Assembly: GCA_021781695.1 (NCBI GenBank)
Contig: JAJXWG010000026.1
Location: 1-13,097, forward strand
Direction: 5' to 3'
Source of the DNA: Pseudomonadota bacterium
GTDB lineage: Bacteria > Pseudomonadota > Gammaproteobacteria > Burkholderiales > Gallionellaceae
Length of the DNA: 13,097 nt
Each line of letters begins with the position of its first letter. The stretch's first letter is position 1. Position numbers and translations under genes: made by a program. The notes beneath the pieces were generated by a model, which was given only the letters and a program-made list of their open reading frames with translations, was not told the origin of the DNA and did not search any database. Shown in pieces: positions 7,790 to 13,097 of this stretch.

Positions 7790-7818
7790 TTGACAGCTTT
7801 AAGCGCGAATAATAACAT
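7790..7818 (+). promoter_or_regulatory. Sigma-70 type promoter of the truncated haemoglobin gene
   Basis: TTGACA at 7790-7795 is a perfect -35 box. Exactly 17 bp later TAACAT (7813-7818) matches four of six -10 positions, giving a start near 7825 and a leader of about 87 nt. The -10 coincides with the left arm of the NsrR-like operator, so repressor binding would block polymerase. Confidence 0.75.
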
Positions 7819-7837
7819 GTACTAAGAATACATGTTA
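7813..7837. promoter_or_regulatory. Putative NsrR operator (25-bp inverted repeat)
   Basis: TAACATGTA (7813-7821) and TACATGTTA (7829-7837) are perfect 9-bp inverted arms around a 7-bp centre. The core is ATG-N11-CAT with AA before and TT after, the same geometry as the known NsrR consensus (AAGATGYATTT-N-AAATRCATCTT). It overlaps the -10 of the haemoglobin promoter and lies about 91 bp from the nsrR start codon, so it might also act on nsrR itself. The inner bases (CTAAGAA) are less A/T-symmetric than in strong E. coli sites. Confidence 0.75.
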
Positions 7838-7840
7838 ATT

Positions 7841-7890
7841 CCGACTAGGCAAGTCGGGGTTGTGTTCTTCTGCGTCTGCCCGCAAGGCAG
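7841..7890 (+). other. Two small hairpins in the haemoglobin mRNA leader
   Basis: CCGACT (7841-7846) pairs perfectly with AGTCGG (7852-7857) over a 5-nt loop. CTGCC (7876-7880) pairs with GGCAG (7886-7890) over the loop CGCAA. Both lie between the predicted start site and the ribosome binding site. Neither is followed by a U-tract, so they are not terminators. They could stabilise the message or keep the start accessible; no known riboswitch is recognised. Confidence 0.4.
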
Positions 7891-7900
7891 TAATTGATAA

Positions 7901-7906
7901 AGGAGA
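7901..7906 (+). promoter_or_regulatory. Ribosome binding site fixing the GTG start of the haemoglobin
   Basis: AGGAGA stands 5 nt before GTG 7912. An out-of-frame ATG (7910-7912) overlaps this GTG by one base and the in-frame TTG at 7894 lies upstream of the site, so the Shine-Dalgarno position decides for GTG 7912. Confidence 0.75.
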
Positions 7907-7911
7907 GAAAT

Positions 7912-8274
7912 GTGAGTTTGTTTACGGATATAGGCGGTGAGCCCGCTGTGAATGCGGCAGTGGATATTTTCTATCGCAAGGTGCTGAAGGACGATCGCAT
8001 CAATCGCTTCTTCTCCGGTGTGGATATGGAGAAGCAGGCAGCCAAGCAAAAGGCTTTTCTGACGATGGCTTTCGGCGGTCCGCACAACTATACCGGCGAA
8101 GACATGAGAAGAGGCCATGCGCATCTGGTCGCGCAGGGGTTGAACGATACGCATTTTGACGCGGTGATGGAGCATATCGGCGCAACGCTCACCGAGCTCA
8201 AGGTGCCTGCGAATCTGATCGCCCAGGCAGCTGCAATAGCCGAGAGCACACGTAAAGACGTGCTGGGCAAGTAA
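7912..8274 (+). CDS. glbN: Group I truncated haemoglobin (trHbN/GlbN-like)
   Basis: Group I truncated haemoglobins bind haem in a two-on-two fold, and several oxidise NO to nitrate with bound oxygen. The 120-residue protein starts VSLFTDIGGEPAVNAAVD, the usual N-terminus of the group. Phe20-Tyr21 lies at the B9-B10 position (distal Tyr), Gln46 matches E11, FGGPHNYTG (54-62) is the EF region, and His69 in MRRGHAHL is the proximal haem ligand. All key residues are present and the length is normal. It follows the NsrR-type promoter and is followed after 13 nt by a 2Fe-2S/flavin reductase that could supply the electrons to re-reduce the haem. NO dioxygenase is therefore the most likely role; oxygen sensing or storage is an alternative. 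Confidence 0.92.
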   Translation: MSLFTDIGGEPAVNAAVDIFYRKVLKDDRINRFFSGVDMEKQAAKQKAFLTMAFGGPHNYTGEDMRRGHAHLVAQGLNDTHFDAVMEHIGATLTELKVPANLIAQAAAIAESTRKDVLGK

Positions 8275-8287
8275 GGTTAATTCACCC

Positions 8288-9241
8288 ATGGCCAAAGTAA
8301 TTTATGGCGGGCAGTCATATGAATGCGGAGAACACTCTGTTCTCGATTGTCTGACTGCCCAGGGTGTTGTCGTTCCTTCTTCTTGTCGTTCCGGCATCTG
8401 CCAGACCTGTCTGATGCGTGCGGTCAAGGGAGAAGTTCCCGAGCGTGCGCAGGAAGGACTGAAGCCCACGCTTGCTGCGCAGAATTATTTTCTCGCCTGC
8501 TCCTGTTTCCCCCAAAGCGATATCGAAGTGGTGCTGCCCGAAGCGGGCCTCAACAGGCTTGCTGCAAGCGTTGCCAGTGTCGAATACCTCAATGCCGACA
8601 TACTCGGTATCAGGCTCCATCCTTCCAGACCGCTGGAATACAAGGCGGGCCAGTTCATCAACCTGTTCAAGGACAAAGCCACGGCGCGATCCTATTCGCT
8701 GGCCAGTTTGCCGGCGCTTGATGAGCCGCTCTTTCTCAATGTGAGGAAGGTGCCGGGCGGCCTGGTGAGCAACTGGCTGTTTGAAAACCTGAAGGCGGGC
8801 GACGAACTTGAAATTTCGGAAGCAACCGGAGATTGCTTTTATGTGCCGGGCAATGCCGGCCAGAACATCCTGCTGATCGCCACGGGTACGGGCCTGGCGC
8901 CCTTGTACGGGATAGTGCGCGATGCGCTGATGAACGGCCACCAGGGCAGACTCAGCCTGTATCACGGCAGCTACGATATCGGCGGATTCTATCTGGTCGA
9001 TGAATTGAAAGAACTTGTAAGGCTGCATGACAACTTCAGCTATGTTCCCTGTGTATCCGAAGGCGCTGCGCCGAAAGGCTATGTGCAGGGAATGGTGCTG
9101 GACGCAGCGTTAAACGACTATCCTGACCTGTCCGGCTGGCGTGTGTTTCTATGCGGCAACCCGAACATGGTCCATGCGGCGAAAAAGCAGACGTTTTTTG
9201 CCGGCGCCTCGATGCGCGAGATCTTTGCCGACCCGTTCTGA
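8288..9241 (+). CDS. 2Fe-2S ferredoxin / FAD / NAD(P)H oxidoreductase, likely haemoglobin reductase
   Basis: The 317-residue protein has three modules. First is a plant-type [2Fe-2S] domain with C33, C38, C41 and C71 (pattern Cx4Cx2C...C in SSCRSGICQTC and FLACSC). Next is an FAD-binding barrel (about 90-190) with the flavin motif RSYSLAS (134-140). Last is an NAD(P)-binding domain with ATGTGLAP (198-205) and the closing CGNPNMV and IFADPF. This is the architecture of benzoate dioxygenase and methane monooxygenase reductases, which carry electrons from NAD(P)H through FAD to the cluster and on to a partner. Here the 13-nt gap and shared NsrR-type promoter make the truncated haemoglobin the probable partner. 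No oxygenase gene is nearby. It converges on the Lrp gene with an 8-nt gap and no visible terminator. Confidence 0.9.
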   Translation: MAKVIYGGQSYECGEHSVLDCLTAQGVVVPSSCRSGICQTCLMRAVKGEVPERAQEGLKPTLAAQNYFLACSCFPQSDIEVVLPEAGLNRLAASVASVEYLNADILGIRLHPSRPLEYKAGQFINLFKDKATARSYSLASLPALDEPLFLNVRKVPGGLVSNWLFENLKAGDELEISEATGDCFYVPGNAGQNILLIATGTGLAPLYGIVRDALMNGHQGRLSLYHGSYDIGGFYLVDELKELVRLHDNFSYVPCVSEGAAPKGYVQGMVLDAALNDYPDLSGWRVFLCGNPNMVHAAKKQTFFAGASMREIFADPF

Positions 9242-9249
9242 TTGCAGCA

Positions 9250-9711
9250 TCAGATGGGGAGCGCAGTGCTGTCCACTACGCGGCGCAGCACAAAACTGGA
9301 GTGCACCCCTGTCACGCCGGTGATCCTCGTGATGTGGTTCAGCAGCAGTTCCTGATAGCTGTCCATGTCTGCGACAACCACCTTGAGCTGGTAGTCTGCA
9401 TCCTGTCCGGTGATCAGCAGGCATTCCAGGACTTCCGGAATCGCTGCGATCTTCGCCTCGAAGTTGTCGAAGCGCTCGGGAGTGTGCTTGTCCATCGAGA
9501 TATGGATCAGCGCCATCAGCGACAGCCCCAGCTTTCTGGCATCTACCATCGCACGGTACCCGGTGACAAGCCCGGATTCTTCGAGGGTGTGCAGGCGTCG
9601 CAGGCAGGGCGAGGCGGACAACCCTATACGCTCGGCAAGTTCCTGGTTGCTGATGCGCCCCTCCTGCTGCAATATGCGCAGCATCTGCCTGTCGTAATTG
9701 TCCAGATTCAT
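9250..9711 (-). CDS. Lrp/AsnC family transcriptional regulator
   Basis: Lrp/AsnC proteins are small ligand-responsive DNA-binding proteins that sense amino acids. The 153-residue protein starts MNLDNYDRQMLRILQQEGR, then a helix-turn-helix at about 20-44 (SNQELAERIGLSASPCLRRL) and a RAM ligand domain from about 65 to the end, containing the LLITGQDADYQLKVVV stretch expected of that fold. The open frame continues 17 codons further upstream, but ATG 9711 has AAGGAG (9719-9724) 7 nt before it and starts where the family does. It is divergent from leuA across an AT-rich gap that carries an Lrp-like palindrome, so it probably controls leuA and the downstream exporter, possibly with leucine or another branched-chain compound as ligand. 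It may also regulate itself. Confidence 0.93.
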   Translation of the reverse strand: MNLDNYDRQMLRILQQEGRISNQELAERIGLSASPCLRRLHTLEESGLVTGYRAMVDARKLGLSLMALIHISMDKHTPERFDNFEAKIAAIPEVLECLLITGQDADYQLKVVVADMDSYQELLLNHITRITGVTGVHSSFVLRRVVDSTALPI

Positions 9712-9721
9712 GAAATCACTC

Positions 9722-9759
9722 CTTAAAATATATATATTCCAAATATATGAAGTTTTAAG
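9722..9759. promoter_or_regulatory. AT-rich symmetric region next to the Lrp gene
   Basis: CTTAAAA (9722-9728) and TTTTAAG (9753-9759) are perfect 7-bp inverted arms around a 24-bp, almost purely A/T centre with TATATA runs. The left arm overlaps the Shine-Dalgarno of the Lrp-type gene. Such bendable AT-rich DNA is typical of Lrp wrapping regions and would also hold the lrp promoter. The match could arise by chance in such skewed sequence. Confidence 0.4.
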
Positions 9760-9772
9760 CAATATAATTGCT
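9758..9772. promoter_or_regulatory. 15-bp Lrp-like palindromic operator containing TATAAT
   Basis: AGCAAT (9758-9763), ATA, ATTGCT (9767-9772) form a perfect palindrome of 15 bp that begins with AG and ends with CT, as in the E. coli Lrp consensus (YAGHAWATTWTDCTR). The centre contains TATAAT (9763-9768), a perfect -10 for leuA, although no good -35 is present at 16-18 bp. Repression or activation at this element by the neighbouring regulator is the natural reading. Confidence 0.55.
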
Positions 9773-9785
9773 AATTATTACGCAT

Positions 9786-9851
9786 ATGTGCCGTAAAACG
9801 CAAGCACATGCCGCCCCTATCTGCGTATGATGGCGCTCATACAGTTCATAC
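9786..9851 (+). other. Structured leader of leuA with competing inverted repeats
   Basis: ATGTGCCGT (9786-9794) can pair with ACG (9798-9800) and GCACAT (9804-9809) to make a stem of nine pairs with a 3-nt bulge. Further on, GTATGA (9825-9830) can pair with TCATAC at 9837-9842 or with an identical TCATAC at 9846-9851, which ends just before the GAGGTG ribosome site. The two pairings exclude each other. No U-tract and no leucine-rich leader peptide is seen, so classical attenuation is not supported. Confidence 0.35.
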
Positions 9852-9862
9852 CGAGGTGCGCC

Positions 9863-11530
9863 ATGATGCAGAAATATAAACCATACACCCCTGTCAATCT
9901 CGCCGACAGGCAATGGCCGAACCGCACGATTGCGCAACATCCTGTCTGGATGAGTTCGGATTTGCGGGACGGAAATCAGTCGCTTTTCGAACCGATGAAT
10001 CTCGATCGCAAGCTGCGCCTGTTCAACATGCTCTGCGAAATCGGGTTCAAGGAAATCGAAATCGCATTCCCTTCTGCCTCAGAGATCGAGTTCGCTTTTG
10101 TGCGCCGTCTGATCGAGGAGAATCGCATTCCTTCAGACGTCACCATAGAGGTGCTGACCGCGGCACGCGAGCCTCTTATCCGCCGTACGATGGAATCTCT
10201 CAAGGACGCGCGGCGCGCGATCGTGCATGTGTACAATGCGACTTCAAGGCCGTTTCGCGAGATGGTGTTCGGCATGAGCCGCGGGGAAATCGTCGAGATG
10301 GCGGTCAATGCGGTGCTGCTGATCAAGGAGCTGGCAGCAAAGCAGCCCGACACGCAGTGGGTGCTCGAATACAGCCCGGAGACGTTTTCCTCGACCGAGC
10401 TCGAGTTCTCGCTCGAGATATGCAATGCGGTAACGGATGCCTGGGGGGCGACGCCGGAAAACAGGGTGATCATCAATCTCCCCGCGACGGTAGAGGTCGC
10501 AACCCCCAATGTGTATGCCGACCAGATCGAGTGGATGCACCGGCATCTTGCAAGGCGGGACAGCGTGATCCTGAGCCTGCATGCGCACAACGACAGGGGT
10601 ACTGCAGTTGCCGCAACAGAACTGGGTCTGATGGCGGGGGCGGAGCGTGTCGAAGGCTGCCTGTTCGGCAACGGGGAACGCACCGGAAATGTCGATATCG
10701 TGACGCTTGCATTGAATCTGCACACTCAAGGTGTGGAATCCGGGCTGGATCTTTCGGACATCAACAAGGTTGCGCGCACCGTCGAGCATTGCAACCAGAT
10801 AACGATACATCCGCGCCATCCGTATGCGGGAGATCTGGTGTTCACGGCCTTCTCGGGCTCTCACCAGGATGCGATCAAAAAGGGTTTTGCCAGACAGAAG
10901 CCGGATGAACCGTGGAATGTGCCCTATCTGCCCCTTGACCCCAAGGATGTCGGGCGCAGCTATGACTCGGTGATCCGGGTCAACAGCCAGTCCGGCAAGG
11001 GAGGCATCGCCTATCTGATGGAAACGGAATACGGTGTGGTCATGCCGCGCCGCCTGCAGGTCGAATTTTCTGCGGTGGTGCAAAAACATGCCGACCGGGA
11101 TGGCGGCGAATTGAGCGCTGCAGACATATGGCGGATTTTTTCGGGTGCATATCTTGATGCATCATCACCCGTGGGTTATCTTGCGCATCATCTTTTCGAG
11201 GCGGGAGAACAGCAGGGCATCAGCCTTGAAATAGAGATGGATGGCGCGAGTCGGACCATCAGGGGGGAAGGAAACGGCCCTGTCGATGCCGCAGTGCATG
11301 CGTTAAGAGATGCCGGAATGAATGTTCAGGTGACGGGCTACGATGAGTCCGCGATGGGTATCAGTGCCGATGGCGGCAATGCCAGAGCCTGTGCATTCAT
11401 CGAGATTGCGCATGAGTCCGGCAGCAACTATGGGGTGGGGATGGACGAAAATATCGTGACCGCTGCGGTCAAGGCTTTATTGAACGGCGTGAACCGGATC
11501 AAGGCATCGCAGGGAAGTCGGGATGCGTGA
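9863..11530 (+). CDS. leuA: 2-isopropylmalate synthase, long (type 2) form
   Basis: LeuA condenses acetyl-CoA with 2-ketoisovalerate, the first committed step of leucine synthesis, in the cytoplasm. The frame is open from 9827, but GAGGTG at 9853-9858 favours ATG 9863 or 9866. Numbering from 9866 (554 aa): the catalytic loop SDLRDGNQ is at 31-38, the metal-binding SLHAHNDRG at 237-245 and GNGERTGN at 268-275, all in an HMGL-like TIM barrel. A linker and the LeuA dimer/allosteric domain (about 425-554) follow. The length and the DRQWPNRTI N-terminal region fit the actinobacterial-type (type 2) enzyme rather than the ~515-aa proteobacterial type, so a second leuA elsewhere is possible. All catalytic residues are present. 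Its divergent Lrp regulator and overlapping exporter make it part of a local unit. Confidence 0.93.
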   Translation: MMQKYKPYTPVNLADRQWPNRTIAQHPVWMSSDLRDGNQSLFEPMNLDRKLRLFNMLCEIGFKEIEIAFPSASEIEFAFVRRLIEENRIPSDVTIEVLTAAREPLIRRTMESLKDARRAIVHVYNATSRPFREMVFGMSRGEIVEMAVNAVLLIKELAAKQPDTQWVLEYSPETFSSTELEFSLEICNAVTDAWGATPENRVIINLPATVEVATPNVYADQIEWMHRHLARRDSVILSLHAHNDRGTAVAATELGLMAGAERVEGCLFGNGERTGNVDIVTLALNLHTQGVESGLDLSDINKVARTVEHCNQITIHPRHPYAGDLVFTAFSGSHQDAIKKGFARQKPDEPWNVPYLPLDPKDVGRSYDSVIRVNSQSGKGGIAYLMETEYGVVMPRRLQVEFSAVVQKHADRDGGELSAADIWRIFSGAYLDASSPVGYLAHHLFEAGEQQGISLEIEMDGASRTIRGEGNGPVDAAVHALRDAGMNVQVTGYDESAMGISADGGNARACAFIEIAHESGSNYGVGMDENIVTAAVKALLNGVNRIKASQGSRDA

Positions 11531-12419
11531 AGGCGCTTATGCAGGCGTGATGTTTGCATTGCTTGCGGCGGTGGGTTTTTCAGCCAAGGCGATCCTGGTC
11601 AAGCTGGCTTATCAGTATCGCGTCGATACCATCACGCTGCTTGCGTTGCGCATGGCCTTTGCGATGCCATTTTTCATCGCCGTCCTGCTGTGGGTGCGCC
11701 GCAAACAAATCGATCCGCTTTCCCTCAGGGACAAGATGATGGTCCTGGGGCTGGGCCTGATAGGCTACTATCTTTCCAGCTTCTTCGATTTTCTAGGCCT
11801 GAATTACATCACTGCGGGCCTTGAGCGCCTGATCCTGTTTCTCTATCCGACCATCACGGTGATCCTCTCGGCGCTGATATACAGGCGCGCGATAGGAAAA
11901 AAAGTACTCGTCGCGATGGTGCTGAGCTATCTTGGCATCGCGCTGGTGTTCCTGCACGATGCAGGCAACAGGCAGGGGGAGTCCGTTTTGCTTGGGGCCA
12001 TGCTGGTATTCGCGAGCACGCTGTCGTATTCGATTTATCTGGTTGGTGCTGGGCATGCGATTGCACGCATCGGGGCTGAGCGTTTCACCTCCTATGCGAT
12101 GATCGTCGCAAGTTCTGCCTGCCTGTTGCAGTTTGGAGCAACGCACCCCTTGAGTGCGCTTGAATTGCCTGTGCGCGTTTACGAATATGCGATCGCAATG
12201 GCGGTTTTTTCTACGGTGCTGCCTGTGTTCATGCTGTCCTATGCGATACGCCACATAGGTTCGGCCCATGCATCGCTGATCGGTTCGATAGGTCCGGTCA
12301 GCACGATTTATCTGGCGTATCTTTTTTTGAACGAGCAGGTGACGCTGTTGCAGATTGCGGGAGCCATGCTGGTGATGAGCGGGGTGCTCATCATCAGCCT
12401 GAACAGAAACAGACCTTAA
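11523..12419 (+). CDS. EamA/DMT-superfamily transporter
   Basis: The 298-residue protein has about ten helices in two similar EamA halves (roughly 5-143 and 156-293), the size and pattern of RhaT/YdcZ/RarD-like metabolite exporters. The second half ends with GPVSTIYLAYLFLNEQVTLLQIAGAMLVMSGV, the typical helix 9-10 signature with a conserved Glu (FLNEQ); the first half carries the related GLERLILFLYPTITVILSAL. ATG 11523 overlaps the end of leuA by 8 nt and has GGAAG upstream within leuA, so translation is coupled. EamA proteins mostly export amino acids and related metabolites. With leuA and an Lrp regulator beside it, leucine, isopropylmalate or another branched-chain compound is a reasonable but unproven substrate. 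Confidence 0.9.
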   Translation: MREGAYAGVMFALLAAVGFSAKAILVKLAYQYRVDTITLLALRMAFAMPFFIAVLLWVRRKQIDPLSLRDKMMVLGLGLIGYYLSSFFDFLGLNYITAGLERLILFLYPTITVILSALIYRRAIGKKVLVAMVLSYLGIALVFLHDAGNRQGESVLLGAMLVFASTLSYSIYLVGAGHAIARIGAERFTSYAMIVASSACLLQFGATHPLSALELPVRVYEYAIAMAVFSTVLPVFMLSYAIRHIGSAHASLIGSIGPVSTIYLAYLFLNEQVTLLQIAGAMLVMSGVLIISLNRNRP

Positions 12420-12422
12420 GCC

Positions 12423-12438
12423 GTGCGATGAATTGCAC
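12423..12438 (+). other. Small hairpin after the EamA gene
   Basis: GTGCGA (12423-12428) pairs with TTGCAC (12433-12438), including one G-T wobble, around a TGAA loop. There is no following T-run, so it is not a convincing intrinsic terminator; it may mark the end of the leuA-eamA message. TACAAT at 12446-12451 could be a -10 for the next gene, but no -35 supports it. Confidence 0.25.
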
Positions 12439-12480
12439 ATGGGAATACAATACGGCATCTGACTGGTTTTGAGAGATGCC

Positions 12481-13097
12481 ATGAATTTTTTCGAATGGAT
12501 GCCGCCCGAGTGGGCACATGTGCTGTTCGTCCTTTTCCTTTCCTTCCTGATCGGACTGGAACGCGAAGAGCGCAAGGACAAGGATGGGCACTATTCATTC
12601 GGCGGCGTGCGCACTTTCCCGCTGATCGGGCTGATCGGCTATTCGATGAGCCAGTTGTCCGGCGGAGAGCTCCTGCCGCAGGCGATCGGGTTTGCGGTGG
12701 TGGGCGGATTTCTGATGATTTCCTACTGGCACAAGCTCACCACTTCGGCCAGTTCCGGCGTCACTTCGGAGATGTCGGGACTTGCCACCTATCTTGTGGG
12801 CGCATTTGTCTATCACGAGATGTTCTGGATCGCCACAGCGCTGACTGTCTCCAGTCTCCTGCTGCTCGAGCTCAAGGAGGGGCTGGAAAGCCTGGCCAGG
12901 CGAATCGAAAGCACGGACATCCTGACCTTTGCCAAATTTCTGTTCTTGTCCGCGGTAATACTGCCCCTGTTGCCCGACATGCCTTACAGCCAGTTCCAGA
13001 TCAATCCTTTCAAGACCTGGCTGGTCGTGGTGGCAGTCAGCGCGGTCTCGTATGGCAGCTATGTGCTGCAGCGCCTGACCAGGGGAAAGGGCGGCGT
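12481..13097 (+). CDS. MgtC/SapB-family membrane protein (MgtC + DUF4010), 3' truncated by the window
   Basis: ATG 12481 opens a frame without stop to the window edge (205 codons). GAGAG at 12471-12475 is the likely ribosome site. The protein begins with a hydrophobic helix ending FLIGLEREERKDKDG, and GGVRTFPLIGLIGY follows. These are the signature of the MgtC/SapB N-terminal domain (the GLERE and R-T-F elements). More helices follow, at about 65-83, 102-135 and 146-160. Full-length relatives with a DUF4010 half are about 400-430 residues, so roughly half is missing. MgtC proteins help bacteria grow at low magnesium, but most members of the DUF4010 branch have no proven role. No operon link to leuA-eamA is obvious (61-nt gap). 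There is no sign that it is a pseudogene. Confidence 0.88.
   Translation, partial: MNFFEWMPPEWAHVLFVLFLSFLIGLEREERKDKDGHYSFGGVRTFPLIGLIGYSMSQLSGGELLPQAIGFAVVGGFLMISYWHKLTTSASSGVTSEMSGLATYLVGAFVYHEMFWIATALTVSSLLLLELKEGLESLARRIESTDILTFAKFLFLSAVILPLLPDMPYSQFQINPFKTWLVVVAVSAVSYGSYVLQRLTRGKGG

Noticed and set aside
7723..7818. Upstream extension of NsrR to the longest start at 7818
   Set aside because: The extra 32 residues are not part of the family, and ATG 7722 has its own Shine-Dalgarno; the extension would also run through the operator/promoter region.
9149..9726. Plus-strand frames opposite the Lrp/AsnC gene
   Set aside because: Shadows of the regulator, which has a clear HTH, RAM domain and ribosome binding site on the minus strand.
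9808..9879. Short frame from ATG 9808 (about 23 codons) as a leucine leader peptide of leuA
   Set aside because: It has only one Leu codon, no ribosome binding site, and it runs into the leuA coding sequence.
9913..10908. 331-codon plus-strand frame inside leuA
   Set aside because: It is a frame-shifted reading of leuA; the real frame carries all LeuA catalytic motifs.
10244..11089. 281-codon minus-strand frame opposite leuA
   Set aside because: Antisense shadow of a well-conserved gene with high-GC codon bias; no ribosome site or family features.
12423..12451. Intrinsic terminator or promoter after the EamA gene
   Set aside because: The hairpin is short with a wobble and lacks a T-run; the TACAAT has no partner -35. 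Listed only as a weak hairpin.

Overview
This window looks like chromosomal DNA from a moderately GC-rich proteobacterium. The NsrR cysteine region (ECFNPETDKC), the truncated haemoglobin, the CcoG/SCO1 genes and the dense gene packing suggest a respiratory betaproteobacterium, perhaps of the Nitrosomonadales/Gallionellaceae type. That placement is an inference from protein character only. No rRNA, tRNA, IS element, CRISPR array or phage gene is visible, and almost all of the window is coding.

Region A (1-5539, + strand) is a tight, mostly overlapping run. It holds the last codons of an upstream gene, a secreted/anchored 131-aa protein with two membrane helices, a very large membrane protein carrying a spermidine-synthase-like Rossmann domain and TPR-like tail, a divergent CcoG/FixG-type double [4Fe-4S] membrane protein, a 138-aa two-helix protein and a SCO1/SenC copper-chaperone lipoprotein. 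CcoG plus SCO1 points to assembly of a haem-copper respiratory enzyme, whose catalytic subunits would lie upstream of the window. Region B (5616-7282, +) holds a 489-aa polytopic membrane protein with GT-C-like topology and a 66-aa two-helix protein overlapping it by ATGA.

Region C (7285-9241) is a nitric-oxide response module. An NsrR-type Rrf2 repressor (-) is divergent from a group I truncated haemoglobin (+), which is followed by a 2Fe-2S/FAD/NAD(P)H reductase. The promoter upstream of the haemoglobin has a consensus -35 and a -10 buried in a perfect inverted repeat with the ATG-N11-CAT geometry of NsrR operators. Together the globin and reductase look like a split equivalent of flavohaemoglobin under NsrR control.

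Region D (9250-12419) holds an Lrp/AsnC regulator (-) divergent from a type-2 (long form) 2-isopropylmalate synthase, followed with an 8-nt overlap by an EamA/DMT transporter. The AT-rich gap between them has a 15-bp Lrp-like palindrome containing TATAAT, and the leuA leader has several inverted repeats. Region E (12481-end) is the N-terminal part of an MgtC/SapB-type (MgtC + DUF4010) membrane protein that runs off the window.

The most interesting parts are the NsrR operator/promoter with its split NO-detoxification pair, the unusual CcoG-SpeE-like-SCO1 operon, and the Lrp-leuA-exporter unit with a structured leader.
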